Below are positions 1 through 8,329 of a stretch of 12,074 nt of DNA, in pieces. The DNA lies in NCBI GenBank assembly GCA_018296165.2, contig JACKQL020000299.1, positions 1-12,074 on the forward strand, in the 5' to 3' direction. Source of the DNA: Termitomyces sp. T153 (taxonomy: Eukaryota; Basidiomycota; Agaricomycetes; Agaricales; Lyophyllaceae). The notes under the pieces are model-generated. The model was not told the DNA's origin. It did no database searches and saw only the letters and a list, made by a program, of their open reading frames with translations. Within the stretch, counting starts at the first letter, position 1, and every line of letters starts with the position of its first letter. The translations under genes were made by a program, and so were the position numbers.

Positions 1-97
1 GGTGGGGGCATGTTGGCTCAGCTGGCACCAGCGTGTCCCCAAGCAGGTCACATGATTTGCAAGTGCAAGGTCGGGGTTTTGACTCTGGCTGAGTGTG
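1..97. other. left host flank, no gene seen
   Basis: These bases lie outside the retrotransposon. An open frame that begins here runs straight into the LTR and has no recognisable protein character, so I do not call a gene. A stretch near 86-99 looks loosely like a Pol III A box, but there is no convincing B box or tRNA fold across the insertion point. Confidence 0.6.
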
Positions 98-102
98 CCT
101 GT
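98..102 (+). repeat. target site duplication, left copy (CCTGT)
   Basis: CCTGT directly precedes the 5' LTR and is repeated exactly at 11237-11241 directly after the 3' LTR. A 5-bp duplication is the usual product of Ty3/gypsy integrase. Its perfect match shows that both outer ends are original and that the element is one insertion, not a recombinant. Confidence 0.95.
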
Positions 103-504
103 TGTCACGACCCGCTCCCTAGACACTGTTCCCAACCCCTCCCAATTTCCTGTCTAACTCCCCTGAACCCTGCCCACACTTTCACGCCCACACTGGATAA
201 CTCCAACGCTTCTCCAGCAAACCCTGATGGCAACTCCAACACCCTCTCCGTAGCCATCAACACTCCCCCTGAAACCTTCCCCCACCGTTCCTGGCCACGT
301 CATACATTCCCGACCCCCTACCCTAGTTTACCCAACCCGTCCCAGAGTATCACGATGTCCTCGGAGCAGCCTGCACCCCCAACTGATCCCATCAGAATAC
401 TGCCACGGCCCGCCCTTGGATTGTACCCAACACCTGTCGACTCTGCACAGCTCCGTCAACTCCCGCCACCATCTCCACCGCCCTCCGGGGTACCCAGTAG
501 TTGG

Positions 505-511
505 TATATAA
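505..511 (+). promoter_or_regulatory. TATA box of the 5' LTR promoter
   Basis: TATATAA lies 32 bp before A537, the base at which the self-primer complementarity begins. That is the expected TATA-to-start distance for RNA polymerase II. The same motif is kept at 10642-10648 in the 3' LTR with identical surroundings. It should drive the sense genomic and gag-pol RNA. Confidence 0.85.
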
Positions 512-536
512 GTCGTAGAATAACTCCTTGAACTTT

Positions 537-549
537 AGTCTTGATATTA
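537..549 (+). promoter_or_regulatory. inferred RNA 5' end acting as self-primer
   Basis: AGTCTTGATATTA is the exact reverse complement of the 13 bases directly after the 5' LTR (1203-1215). The match stops on both sides: 536 and 550 do not pair. In Tf1-type elements the first nucleotides of the transcript fold back onto the primer binding site and are cleaved to give the primer. Both the position downstream of the TATA box and the match ending at the LTR border fit that mechanism. The start site itself is inferred. Confidence 0.85.
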
Positions 550-830
550 CATTTACCGGTTTCCTATGTTTTGTCTCTCGTCTCATCTCTGTTTCTATTT
601 TTAAGTTTTGAATCTATCTTTCTCCTCAGTCTTGTCTTGTCTCCATCTTGTCTTGACTGTACATATTTCCTTTGTTCTTCTAAGTTCCTCTTGCTCCCTA
701 CGTCTGTATGAACTCCGCGCACACGCCACAACCCGAACATTCTTATGACAACTCCAACCCTTGTTCCCTGCTTGGCCCTGGGACCCATCAAGCCCTGGTA
801 ATCCCCTATCCAACTCCAGCCCCGCCCCCA

Positions 831-934
831 GATTGATCCATAGTAAGAATACCTTTGTACAATGAGAGTCCTTAAGTTTTTTTAAAGAATCCAGAGTTTA
901 AAGGAAAATCAAATACTACCGAGATGTGAGATTA
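831..934. other. 104-bp AT-rich block present only in the 5' LTR
   Basis: The GC-rich LTR sequence is interrupted here by an AT-rich block that the 3' LTR lacks at about 10967-10968. The short segment just after it (16 bp here, 17 bp at 10968-10984) is also poorly matched between copies, which suggests imperfect repair or an older variant. I see no clear terminal inverted repeat or target duplication, so a MITE is not supported. It is either an insertion here or a deletion in the 3' LTR. Confidence 0.75.
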
Positions 935-1202
935 TCACATAATAACCAGCGCTCACCCCGCAATCTATTTGTGTGCCCACAAACTAGCCCTGACACCTGC
1001 CCTGGGTCAACAACCAATACCTTCAGTCTTAGACTTCTCCGGACCAATCAGGACTTGCTTGGGCCACTTTCCCTAGAACCCCCTCGCAAGCCTTTCCACC
1101 TCTGCTCCAACTCCAGATGCCTGGTTATAAGCACAGGACATCGTGTCCGCCTAGTAAGGACTTGCCAGTGTACTGAGCCCCTGTCGTCAGCGGAACCTGA
1201 CA

Positions 1203-1215
1203 TAATATCAAGACT
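1203..1215 (+). promoter_or_regulatory. primer binding site, self-primed (Tf1-like)
   Basis: TAATATCAAGACT begins at the first base after the LTR, where minus-strand synthesis must start. It is perfectly complementary over 13 nt to 537-549, the inferred 5' end of the RNA. It does not begin TGG, the sequence complementary to a tRNA CCA end, and it matches the common initiator-Met primer site poorly. Self-priming is known for Tf1/sushi-type chromoviruses of fungi. Confidence 0.87.
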
Positions 1216-1234
1216 CCCCCTTACCCTGTTCTCA

Positions 1235-3746
1235 ATGTCTGCGTTTAACCCTGCATACAACCCCGTTGGTTACCCAACCAACGCCTATGGCCAACCCCTA
1301 CTGGAAAATCCCTACGCCCCATTCTACCCAGGTCCCTTCACGGATCAGTATGTGCCCCGTCACTGGACCCCTGACCCCAACCAGGCGTTCTATGCCCCCT
1401 CCATCAGCCAGGGAATACCCCCGGGCTGGCGCCGCCCTCCCGCATTCCACGCCAATGGCAATAATCCCCATATCAACCCCAGAGGATACTCCGCAGCACC
1501 CCCCAACCCCACCTATCTTCCCCCTGCCCATTACTATGCGTATCCAATCCCCGCTGCAGCCCCGGTCCCTCTGGAGCCCATGGATAACTATTCCCCCCCC
1601 CTGCCCACTGTTTGCCACTCAAACTCCTCCTTCTCCTAGGCAGCAAAGGGTCAAAGCCTACGCCCAGCAATGCGACAAAGTCCTCCGCTTCCTCCGCCTG
1701 TCCCCCACAGAATTTGCAAGGCATACCCGCAACCTCCTCACCAACCTAGGCTACCCCAATGCCTCCGCAACTCCGGAGGTCTGGGTGGATCGACTCCTCA
1801 ACTTCTATGAACGCTACCTGCAAGGAAACCTCCCAGAGAATACACAAGGCACCCTGGGCATCGACAATAACTTACAGAATGAGCTCTGCACCTTGGTCAA
1901 AGAAATCCACACTAGCCCGAACCCCCGCCCCTTTGAAGACCCTCTGGATCCCACCTGCTCCTTCCATGTGCAACGCAAGGAACCCATCGGAACACAAAGC
2001 AAAGCCCCATCTTCCATTCCCCATCAGCAGGAAGAACTCAACGCAGCCTCCAGCATCTTGAGGAACCTCAACCCCGCGGGGGGGTTGTTCAACCAACCCG
2101 CCGCCCACACCTTGGCTCTCTCTGCCCGGCCCTGGGCCAGCTCTGTACCCAGCGCCTTCCAAACCTGGGACCAACCCGCCGCTCCCGAACTCCGTTCCCA
2201 ACAACTGCCCCTACGCGTCAACAATGACAACTGGACCCTCTCCTATATTGACGAGCCGGGCAACCCCGCCGACGAACACGCCCTGCACAACGGACTTCAA
2301 TGAGACTGACCCACCCACTTTGATCTCTGCGCCCCTCGTATCAATGCCCCTCTGCCCTGTCCCAATGCCCCAGTTCCCCCGTGACAGCCCATGGGCCCCG
2401 GGGTGCCCTGACCCCCTTTTTCCACCAACCCCTCTCGTCCCCCGCCCGCCCCAATGCCTAATCCCCCCACCGATGCCAACTATTTCGGACTCCTGACCCC
2501 TGGAGGACCCCCTCCCCCTTGATGGGCCCCACGACCCACCCTGGGTAGCATGGGTCAAAACCCTGGTGGAGGACCACCCAATGGCGGACCCCCTGGAGGA
2601 TGGGGCCTGGCGATGGACAACTTTCCCCCCCAGCACAGAAACGGAAATCACTACTACTACTACTACAACGCTGGACCCCCACCTCGAACTCAAAATTCAC
2701 AGGACGATACCCGCGATGCACTGGCCTGGGAGGGTAAACTCGACATCCAGAAGCCCAAACCCTTCACCGGCCGCAACCCTCAGAAGTGGCGAATCTTCCT
2801 GACTCAGTGTTTAACTATGTTCCAAGCTAAGCCCATTACCTTTCAGCTTGAGAGCTCACAAGTAGCCTTTGCCGCATCATACTTACAGGGCATCGCCTTT
2901 GACCACTACACCGTGCTACTCTGGTTTGACCCAAACAATCCTGTACTCTCCAATTGGCTTGCTTTCACCCAAGAGTTCTCAAGTAAGTTTGGTGTCTTTG
3001 ACACTGTAGCAGAGGCAGAGGAAAATCTCTTCAACCTCCAAATGCGTGACAACAAACGCTTCACGACCTTTATCATACAATTCAAACGAGAGGCCTACGA
3101 GACCGGCTGGAATTACAATGCCCTCTAGTTTGCCCTCCGTTGTGCCCTACCCCAATGGATCAAGGACGTCCTTCCCCTCACGCCCAAGCAAACCACCTAC
3201 GACAGGTACAAGGCGCTCATTACCCAGGTCGACCAACATTACTGGGAAGACCACAGCAAAAACACGGTGCTCCGGACCTCTTGGAACACCTCCAGTAACA
3301 CCAACTGGTGGGCCGGAGCAACCAATGGCATTCAATCCTCAATCCCCACTAACCCCGCCAACTCCACACCCCGCTTCCCTCCAGGCCGAGGAGTCCCCAA
3401 CACCAACCGACCCCTGGGGCAGTGCCCACCTGCCCAGCTCAACGCCGCTGACCTCCATGACACCCCAGTACCCCTGGATACCAACCCCAACGACCACAAC
3501 AACATCCTGGACCCCGCCAACGATCAAGAAGCCCTATGCGCAAACAGAATCCAGGACAGCCTGTGGATCAACGTGCCGGAGGAAACGCAGGAGAAATGAC
3601 GGAAGGAGGGTGCGTGCATCCTATGTGGTGAGCAGGGACACTTTATTCGCAGTTGTCCTAAACAACAGGTGATGGAATGCGCCGTGTGGATGATCAATGG
3701 AGAGGACTGTAACTACCAGTTCATGGAAAACGAGTTGGCGGTTTAG
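1235..3746 (+). pseudogene. gag: gag: extended N-terminal region, capsid and CCHC zinc knuckle, inactivated
   Basis: Gag forms the particle and packages the RNA. The first ATG after the primer site (1235) opens a Pro/Tyr/Asn-rich frame that ends at 1639. The reading continues in the next frame from the C9 run at 1593-1601, so a one-base slip there is likely. The continued frame runs to TAG at 3744, through TGA at 2301, 2307, 2382, 2409, 2520 and 3597 and TAG at 3126. The part from about 2730 to 3240 looks like a retrotransposon Gag capsid domain (tryptophan-rich, with a segment beginning EGKLDIQKPKPFTGR). A CX2CX4HX4C knuckle (CILCGEQGHFIRSC) sits at 3615-3656. At about 830 codons it is much longer than usual; the roughly 430 residues before the capsid are low-complexity, Pro-rich and of unknown role. 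The start choice is moderately sure because the context is weak. Confidence 0.85.
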
Positions 3747-4858
3747 GTCTGAAAGACGCACTAGACCACGGACCAGACCCCGATGTCTTCTCCGCCCCAG
3801 CCACACTCCTCTGCACAACGGTACTCGCCCCGGATAACTCCCCAGCACACCTCCCCTCCCACTCATTCACAAACCTCCTCCTCCGCACCACTCTCCCCTT
3901 CACTGACAAACCCGTCCCCACACTAGTTGACAGCGGCACCACCGATAACTTCATTGACAAATCCCTGGCGGCGCTCGCCCCACAACCTCTCCGTCGCCTC
4001 CCCGCCCCGATCCCCCTCAAACTTTTTGATGGAGACTCTACCCCAGCAGGAGACATCACTCATTGCCTAGAAATGATCATGACCTTTGCCGATGGACAAC
4101 AGCAAGAACTCTGACTACTTGTCACAAAATTACACCCCTCCGCCCCCATCACCTTAGGGTTCTCATGGCTCTGCTCCACCAATCCCCACGTCGATTGGCC
4201 CAGTCTCACCCTCTGCCTCAACCGGGACAACCCCACCAACTCCAGGCTGGTACCCTTTGATGTCTCACCCCCCTCCGAGAACTCTGAGACCATGATTGAC
4301 CAACCCCGGACCCCTCTGCAACTTCGCTTTAGGTCTGCATGATCATTTGTCATCTATGTCCAACTTGGCGGCTTGCTCAAGATACTCCCCGCCCTTGTAG
4401 ACAGCAGCACCTCTGGTGTCTTCATCAGCAACCAACTCGATCTCTGACGCAACGACCTCAACAAACCCCTCAAGCTCCAACTCTTTGACAGGAGCCCTGC
4501 CATGACAAGAATCACGCAGTACCACAACAACACCCTCACCCTTGATAACGACCTGCAATTCCAGGCCCAACTCCTTGTTACCCAACTACCCCCATCGACC
4601 CCAATTGTGCTCGGACTCCCGTGGCTGCAAGACATCAATCCCGACATCAACTGGAAGAACCTCACCATGCAATTTCCTGGCCCCGAAGCAAGTTTAGCGG
4701 CCACCATCCACCTCCGCCTCCAGTCTATCTCTGATCTCAACGTTCCCCGCCCTGACACCATCACCTCCAGAACAACCCAGAACTCCCCAACCCCTGATGC
4801 CAACCCCGATGGAGAAAGAAGCACAACTCCGTCTCAATCACCCTTGGACAAATTATAA
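3713..4858 (+). pseudogene. two tandem retropepsin-like aspartic protease domains, inactivated
   Basis: The protease cleaves the Gag-Pol polyprotein. This frame is -1 relative to gag and overlaps it at 3713-3746. Two similar units follow one another. Unit 1 has LVDSGTTDNFID with the catalytic DSG at 3929-3937 and the later ITLGFSWL element. Unit 2 has LVDSSTSGVFIS with DSS at 4400-4408 and IVLGLPWL. Both share the phrase LLVTxLxPSxPI before the hydrophobic-Gly motif, so this looks like a duplication. Unit 1 keeps the catalytic triad residues. Unit 2 has Gly to Ser, explainable by one CpG to CpA change. In-frame TGA codons lie at 4112, 4340 and 4445. After TAA at 4856 the frame still looks protein-like, with TGA at 4880, to about 4995, so the change to the RT frame falls between about 4797 and 5000. 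Confidence 0.82.
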
Positions 4859-6584
4859 TGGCTGCTCCCCAACATACCCTGAAATCGATATAAGGGCCCA
4901 CGCTACCCCGACCAGCGACGCCCGAAGCCCCCGACCAACCCCAACGTCACCCCGGACCCAACTGTTACACCTATGGTACCCAACCCCATCGACCCTGGAC
5001 ATTAAAATCATTGGTGCCATCCCCTTCGCGTGCCTCCTATGAGAAGGCACCCCCGCCTTCCAGTTGCAAGTCACGCCAGCCCTACCCAAGGAATACCTCC
5101 GTGCAGGGACTACTGTGCCAGAAAGCAAGATGGAGGAACAGATCCTATCCGAAGTAGTTCCCCCGGAGTATCATGAGTTTGCTGACGTGTTCTCTGAAGG
5201 AAGTGCCAAGGAACTCCCTCCGCACCACTCCTACGACCACAAGATCAACCTCAAAGAAGGTACCTCACCCCCGTTTGGCAAGATCTACAACATGTCCAAA
5301 ATCAAGCTCCAGGCCCTGAAGGAATACCTCGACGACATGCTTGGCAAAGGTTTTATACGCCTGTCGATCTCCATGGCTGGTGCCCCGGTTCTGTTTGCCA
5401 AGAAAAAAGATGGATCCCTCCAACTCTGTGTGGACTATCGGGGACTCAACAAAGTCACCAAAAAGAACTGGTACCCCCTCCCCTTAATCAGAGACCTTGT
5501 TGATCGTCTTCGCAGTGCCAAGATTTACACAAAAATCAACCTCCATTCTGGCTACAACAATGTTAGGATTGCCCCGGGACATGAATGGAAGACCCCCTTT
5601 CACACCCACTATGGCCTCTTTGAGTATCTCGTAATGCCCTTCGGAATGACTAACTCCCCCGCCACCTTCCAGTACTTCATGAATGACATCTTCCACAACA
5701 TGAATGACATTTTTGTCATTGTATATTTGGATGATATCCTGATCTACTTGAATTTGCTGGCAGAGCATTTGGAGCACATCCGCCGTGTCTTGGAACGACT
5801 CCGAGAATATCACCTTCACGCTAAACCCGAATAGTGCTCCTTCCACACAACGGAAGTCAAATATCTCGGAGTCATCGTCACCCCCGATGGTGTGCGCATG
5901 GACCCCACCAAGGTTGACGTAATACTCAACTGGCCCTCCCCACAGAATGTCAAGGAGGTACAGTCATTCTTGGAGTTTGCTAACTTCTATTGCCGCTTCA
6001 TTGACAACTACTCCAGGATCACCAAACCCCTCAACCGACTCACATGGAAGGACACCCCTTGGGACTGGGACAGCAAGTGCCAGAGCGTATTCCTCCTCCT
6101 GAAGAAGGCCTTCACCTCTGCTCCGGTCCTCTGCCATTTTGACCCCTCCCTACCAATTGTGCTTGAATGTGACGCCTCCAACTACGCTATTGCCAGGATA
6201 CTCTCCCAGTCAAACTCGGGGGGCAAGGATCTCCACCCCGTCGCCTTCTACACCCGATCAATGATCCCAGCGGAACTCAACTACAATATTTACGACAAGG
6301 AACTCCTTACAATTGTCGAAGCCTTTTGTCAGTGGCGGGCCTACCTCAAGGGGTCCCTGCACCACATTCAAGTCTACTCCAAGCACAATAAACTGCAATA
6401 TTTTATGACCATGAAACAGCTCAGCTGCCGCCAAGCTCGATGGTCCAAAACCCTCTCGGAGTATGATTTTACTATTCACTACCACCCTGGGCGACTCAGT
6501 GCAAAGCCTGACGCCCTCACTCGAAGACCCGACATGTATCCAAAGAAATCATTCAAAACTGAACAAAATGCATTCAACCATTGA
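4797..6584 (+). pseudogene. pol: reverse transcriptase and RNase H region of pol, inactivated
   Basis: RT copies the RNA into DNA and RNase H removes the RNA strand. Clear RT homology starts at about 5064. Visible blocks are PVLFAKKKDGSLQLCVDYRGLNK, shown here as its first half PVLFAKKKDG, then WYPLPLIRDLVDRL, YLVMPFGMTNSPATFQYFMN and YLDDILIY (YLDD at 5724-5735). The motif A catalytic Asp is Asn in KINLHSGYN (5538-5540). RNase H has the first Asp in ECDAS (6171-6173) and the Glu in YDKELL (6300-6302). The usual third Asp (the TDHKNL-like position) is Lys in YSKHNKLQYF (6381-6383). TGA at 5040, TAG at 5832 and TGA at 6582 interrupt one otherwise continuous frame. The N-terminal boundary from 4797 to 5064 is a Pro-rich linker and is uncertain. 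Confidence 0.93.
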
Positions 6585-8103
6585 GTGGTAATCCCACCTG
6601 AACATCTACATGCTGTGCTGATTTTAAACAAAGAAGGAATCCTCCAGCAAATCAGGAATTCACCCTCGGACCCCTTCTTCAACCAGCATGACCCCTGCAA
6701 CAACCCTGACGAGTCAGGCATAGACAACCCCTTTTTGCTATCTCCAGACCACCACCTCCTGCTCCGGAGTGGACGAATCTATGCCCCAGACCACAAGTCC
6801 ATGTGCCTCAACATACTCCGACAACACCACAACCACAAACTCCGGGGGCACCCAGGAATTTGTAAGACCCTTCAACTCATCTCCCAGACTTATTTTTGGC
6901 CAGGAATGAAGAAGAACGTCATGCAATATGTAAGGGCCTGCGAACCCTGCCTATGGGCCAAAGTACCCCGCCACCACCCCCACGGATTACTGAAACCCCT
7001 CCCCATCAGTTGCCGCCCCTGGTCCTCAATATCAATGGATCATATTGTCAAACTCCCCGACTCCAAAGGTTTCAACGCAATCCTCGTCGTTGTCTGCCGC
7101 CTTACTAAACAAGCCCTCTTCATCCCCTGCCACACCACCGACACTGCTCCGGATTTCGCCAAACTATTTCTCAAACATGTATTCTCCAAACACGGACTTC
7201 CTGACAACATTGTCTCTGACTGCAGACCCCTATTTGTATCCCATTTTTGGCAATCACTGTGCAAGGTGCTTGAAATCAAAACCAGCCTCTCTACCGCCTA
7301 TCACCTGGAAACTGACGGACAAACCAAATGCGTAAACCAGACGTTAGAACAGTATCTTCACCTCTACGTTAACTATTTACAGAACAACTGGCACGCAGAG
7401 CTTCTCCTTGCCGAATTCACCTACAACAACATGCCTCACTCTGCCACTGAGGTAACTGTTGCATTCCCCCTTTTATGCCAACAAGGGCTACAATCCCTGA
7501 CTCACGCTGTCCCTCAAAGACATCCCTTCCCATGTTGCCCATGAGGTCGCTGAGGACCTCCGATCCCTCCACCAATTCCTCTGGGATGAGATCAACACTG
7601 CCAACCAAGCCTACTCCAAGCACGCCGATGCCCGTCGCAAGCCGACCCCCGACTGGCCCCCCGGCACCTTGGTCTGGCTCGACCGGCAAAATCTCAAGAC
7701 CTGGAGGCCTTCCATCAAACTTGACCACAAACGCCTCGGCCCATTCAAGGTCCTCTGAAAGGTCTCCACCCACGCTTACAAGCTCAACCTGCCTCCGGGC
7801 CTGAAGGGCCTCCACCTTGTGTTCCATGTTTGACTCCTTGAAAGGCACGCTCCAGACCCCTTCCCCGGCCAACGCCCTAGCCGACTGCCCCCCGTCGAAG
7901 TCGAGGACAAGTATCACTACAAGGTCAACGAGATCCTCGACTCCCAGATAGTCCGCGGCTGACTCCAGTACTTGGTCTGCTGGAAGGGCTACGGACCTGA
8001 GGACAACATGTGGGAACCCCAAAAGAACCTTGACAGAGCCCCCGACAAACTCCGGGACTTCCACTGATGAAATCCCGCCAAGCCCCAGAACCCCTGGGAC
8101 TGA
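6585..8103 (+). pseudogene. pol: integrase with C-terminal chromodomain, inactivated
   Basis: Integrase inserts the cDNA, and the chromodomain is thought to steer it to modified histones. It follows RNase H in the same frame after TGA 6582. An HHCC zinc domain (HNHK, GHPGICKT, RACEPC) lies at about 6825-6945. The core has Asp at 7038-7040 (SMDHI) and Asp at 7218-7220 (VSDCRPLF). At the expected D-X35-E position (7326-7328) it has Lys in GQTKCVNQTLEQ, so the catalytic Glu is lost. A +1 frame change lies between 7455 and about 7483. The new frame carries TGA at 7498, 7756, 7831, 7960, 8065 and 8068. The chromodomain (about 7890-8064) shows [15 protein letters not shown] and [17 protein letters not shown]. 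The end is set at TGA 8101-8103 just after the chromodomain. The frame stays open to TGA 8377, so the true end is uncertain. Confidence 0.92.
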
Positions 8104-8329
8104 CCCAACACAGATGGCAGTAGTGGGCGTAACCCCCACCTCTGGGTTCACCAGGAATTCAACTCCCACCAGTACTCTTCTACGTGTTTTCACTTACTCC
8201 TCTCCTTGCTCTATCTGAAACTTCCCACACTCAGCAGAAGGACCGGAGAATGTATAGCAACAAGTGGTGAATATACATATCGAACAAGAATAGACAGAGA
8301 ACAATTCAACAATGGGGTCCAAGTCCCCC
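8104..8329. other. spacer between convergent pol and the antisense gene
   Basis: These 226 bp separate the probable end of pol from the stop of the antisense gene. The pol frame remains open through it, but the predicted residues have no domain I recognise. Read on the minus strand, TATGTATATT (about 8267-8276) resembles a fungal 3'-end efficiency element for the antisense transcript. No AATAAA is seen on either strand here. Confidence 0.4.

Larger units (their letters stand above)
103..1202 (+). repeat. 5' long terminal repeat
   Basis: This 1,100-bp repeat begins TGTCAC and ends CTGACA, giving a 5-bp terminal inverted repeat. It aligns along its whole length with 10240-11236, except for a 104-bp AT-rich block (831-934) present only here. 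U3 is 103-536, ending about 32 bp after the TATA box. R is inferred to start at A537. The R/U5 border cannot be placed. The stretch after the start site (about 553-690) is T/C-rich with imperfect TCTTG repeats. By hand count about 58 substitutions separate the two LTRs, nearly all in CpG context. Short open frames inside the LTR are not genes. Confidence 0.97.

Noticed and set aside
86..102. A-box-like sequence suggesting a tRNA or SINE at the insertion site
   Set aside because: No B box or cloverleaf could be assembled after joining the flanks across the target duplication.
10..531. Plus-strand open frame from the left flank into U3, and similar ones at 926-1234, 10678-10938 and 10972-11316
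   Set aside because: They cross or lie inside LTRs, differ between the two LTR copies and have no protein character.
1203..1215. tRNA-type primer binding site
   Set aside because: It lacks the initial TGG and matches the common Met-tRNA site at only about half its positions, whereas the self-complement is perfect.
2211..2693. Gly/Val-rich minus-strand open frame opposite gag
   Set aside because: It is the complement of the Pro-rich gag sequence, and sense TGA codons do not create minus-strand stops.
3725..3731. GGAAAAC as a -1 slippery heptamer at the gag/protease overlap
   Set aside because: It does not fit the X XXY YYZ rule, and the frame change may be a decay indel.
2301..8070. TGA reassigned to an amino acid or read through
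   Set aside because: The LTR comparison shows massive CpG loss that explains TGA from CGA, and catalytic residues are also damaged, so decay is simpler than recoding.
7417..8193. A 258-codon open frame on the minus strand over the integrase and chromodomain
   Set aside because: It lies entirely opposite recognisable integrase/chromodomain codons, is low-complexity Val/Gly-rich and has no motif. It is a shadow of codon bias.
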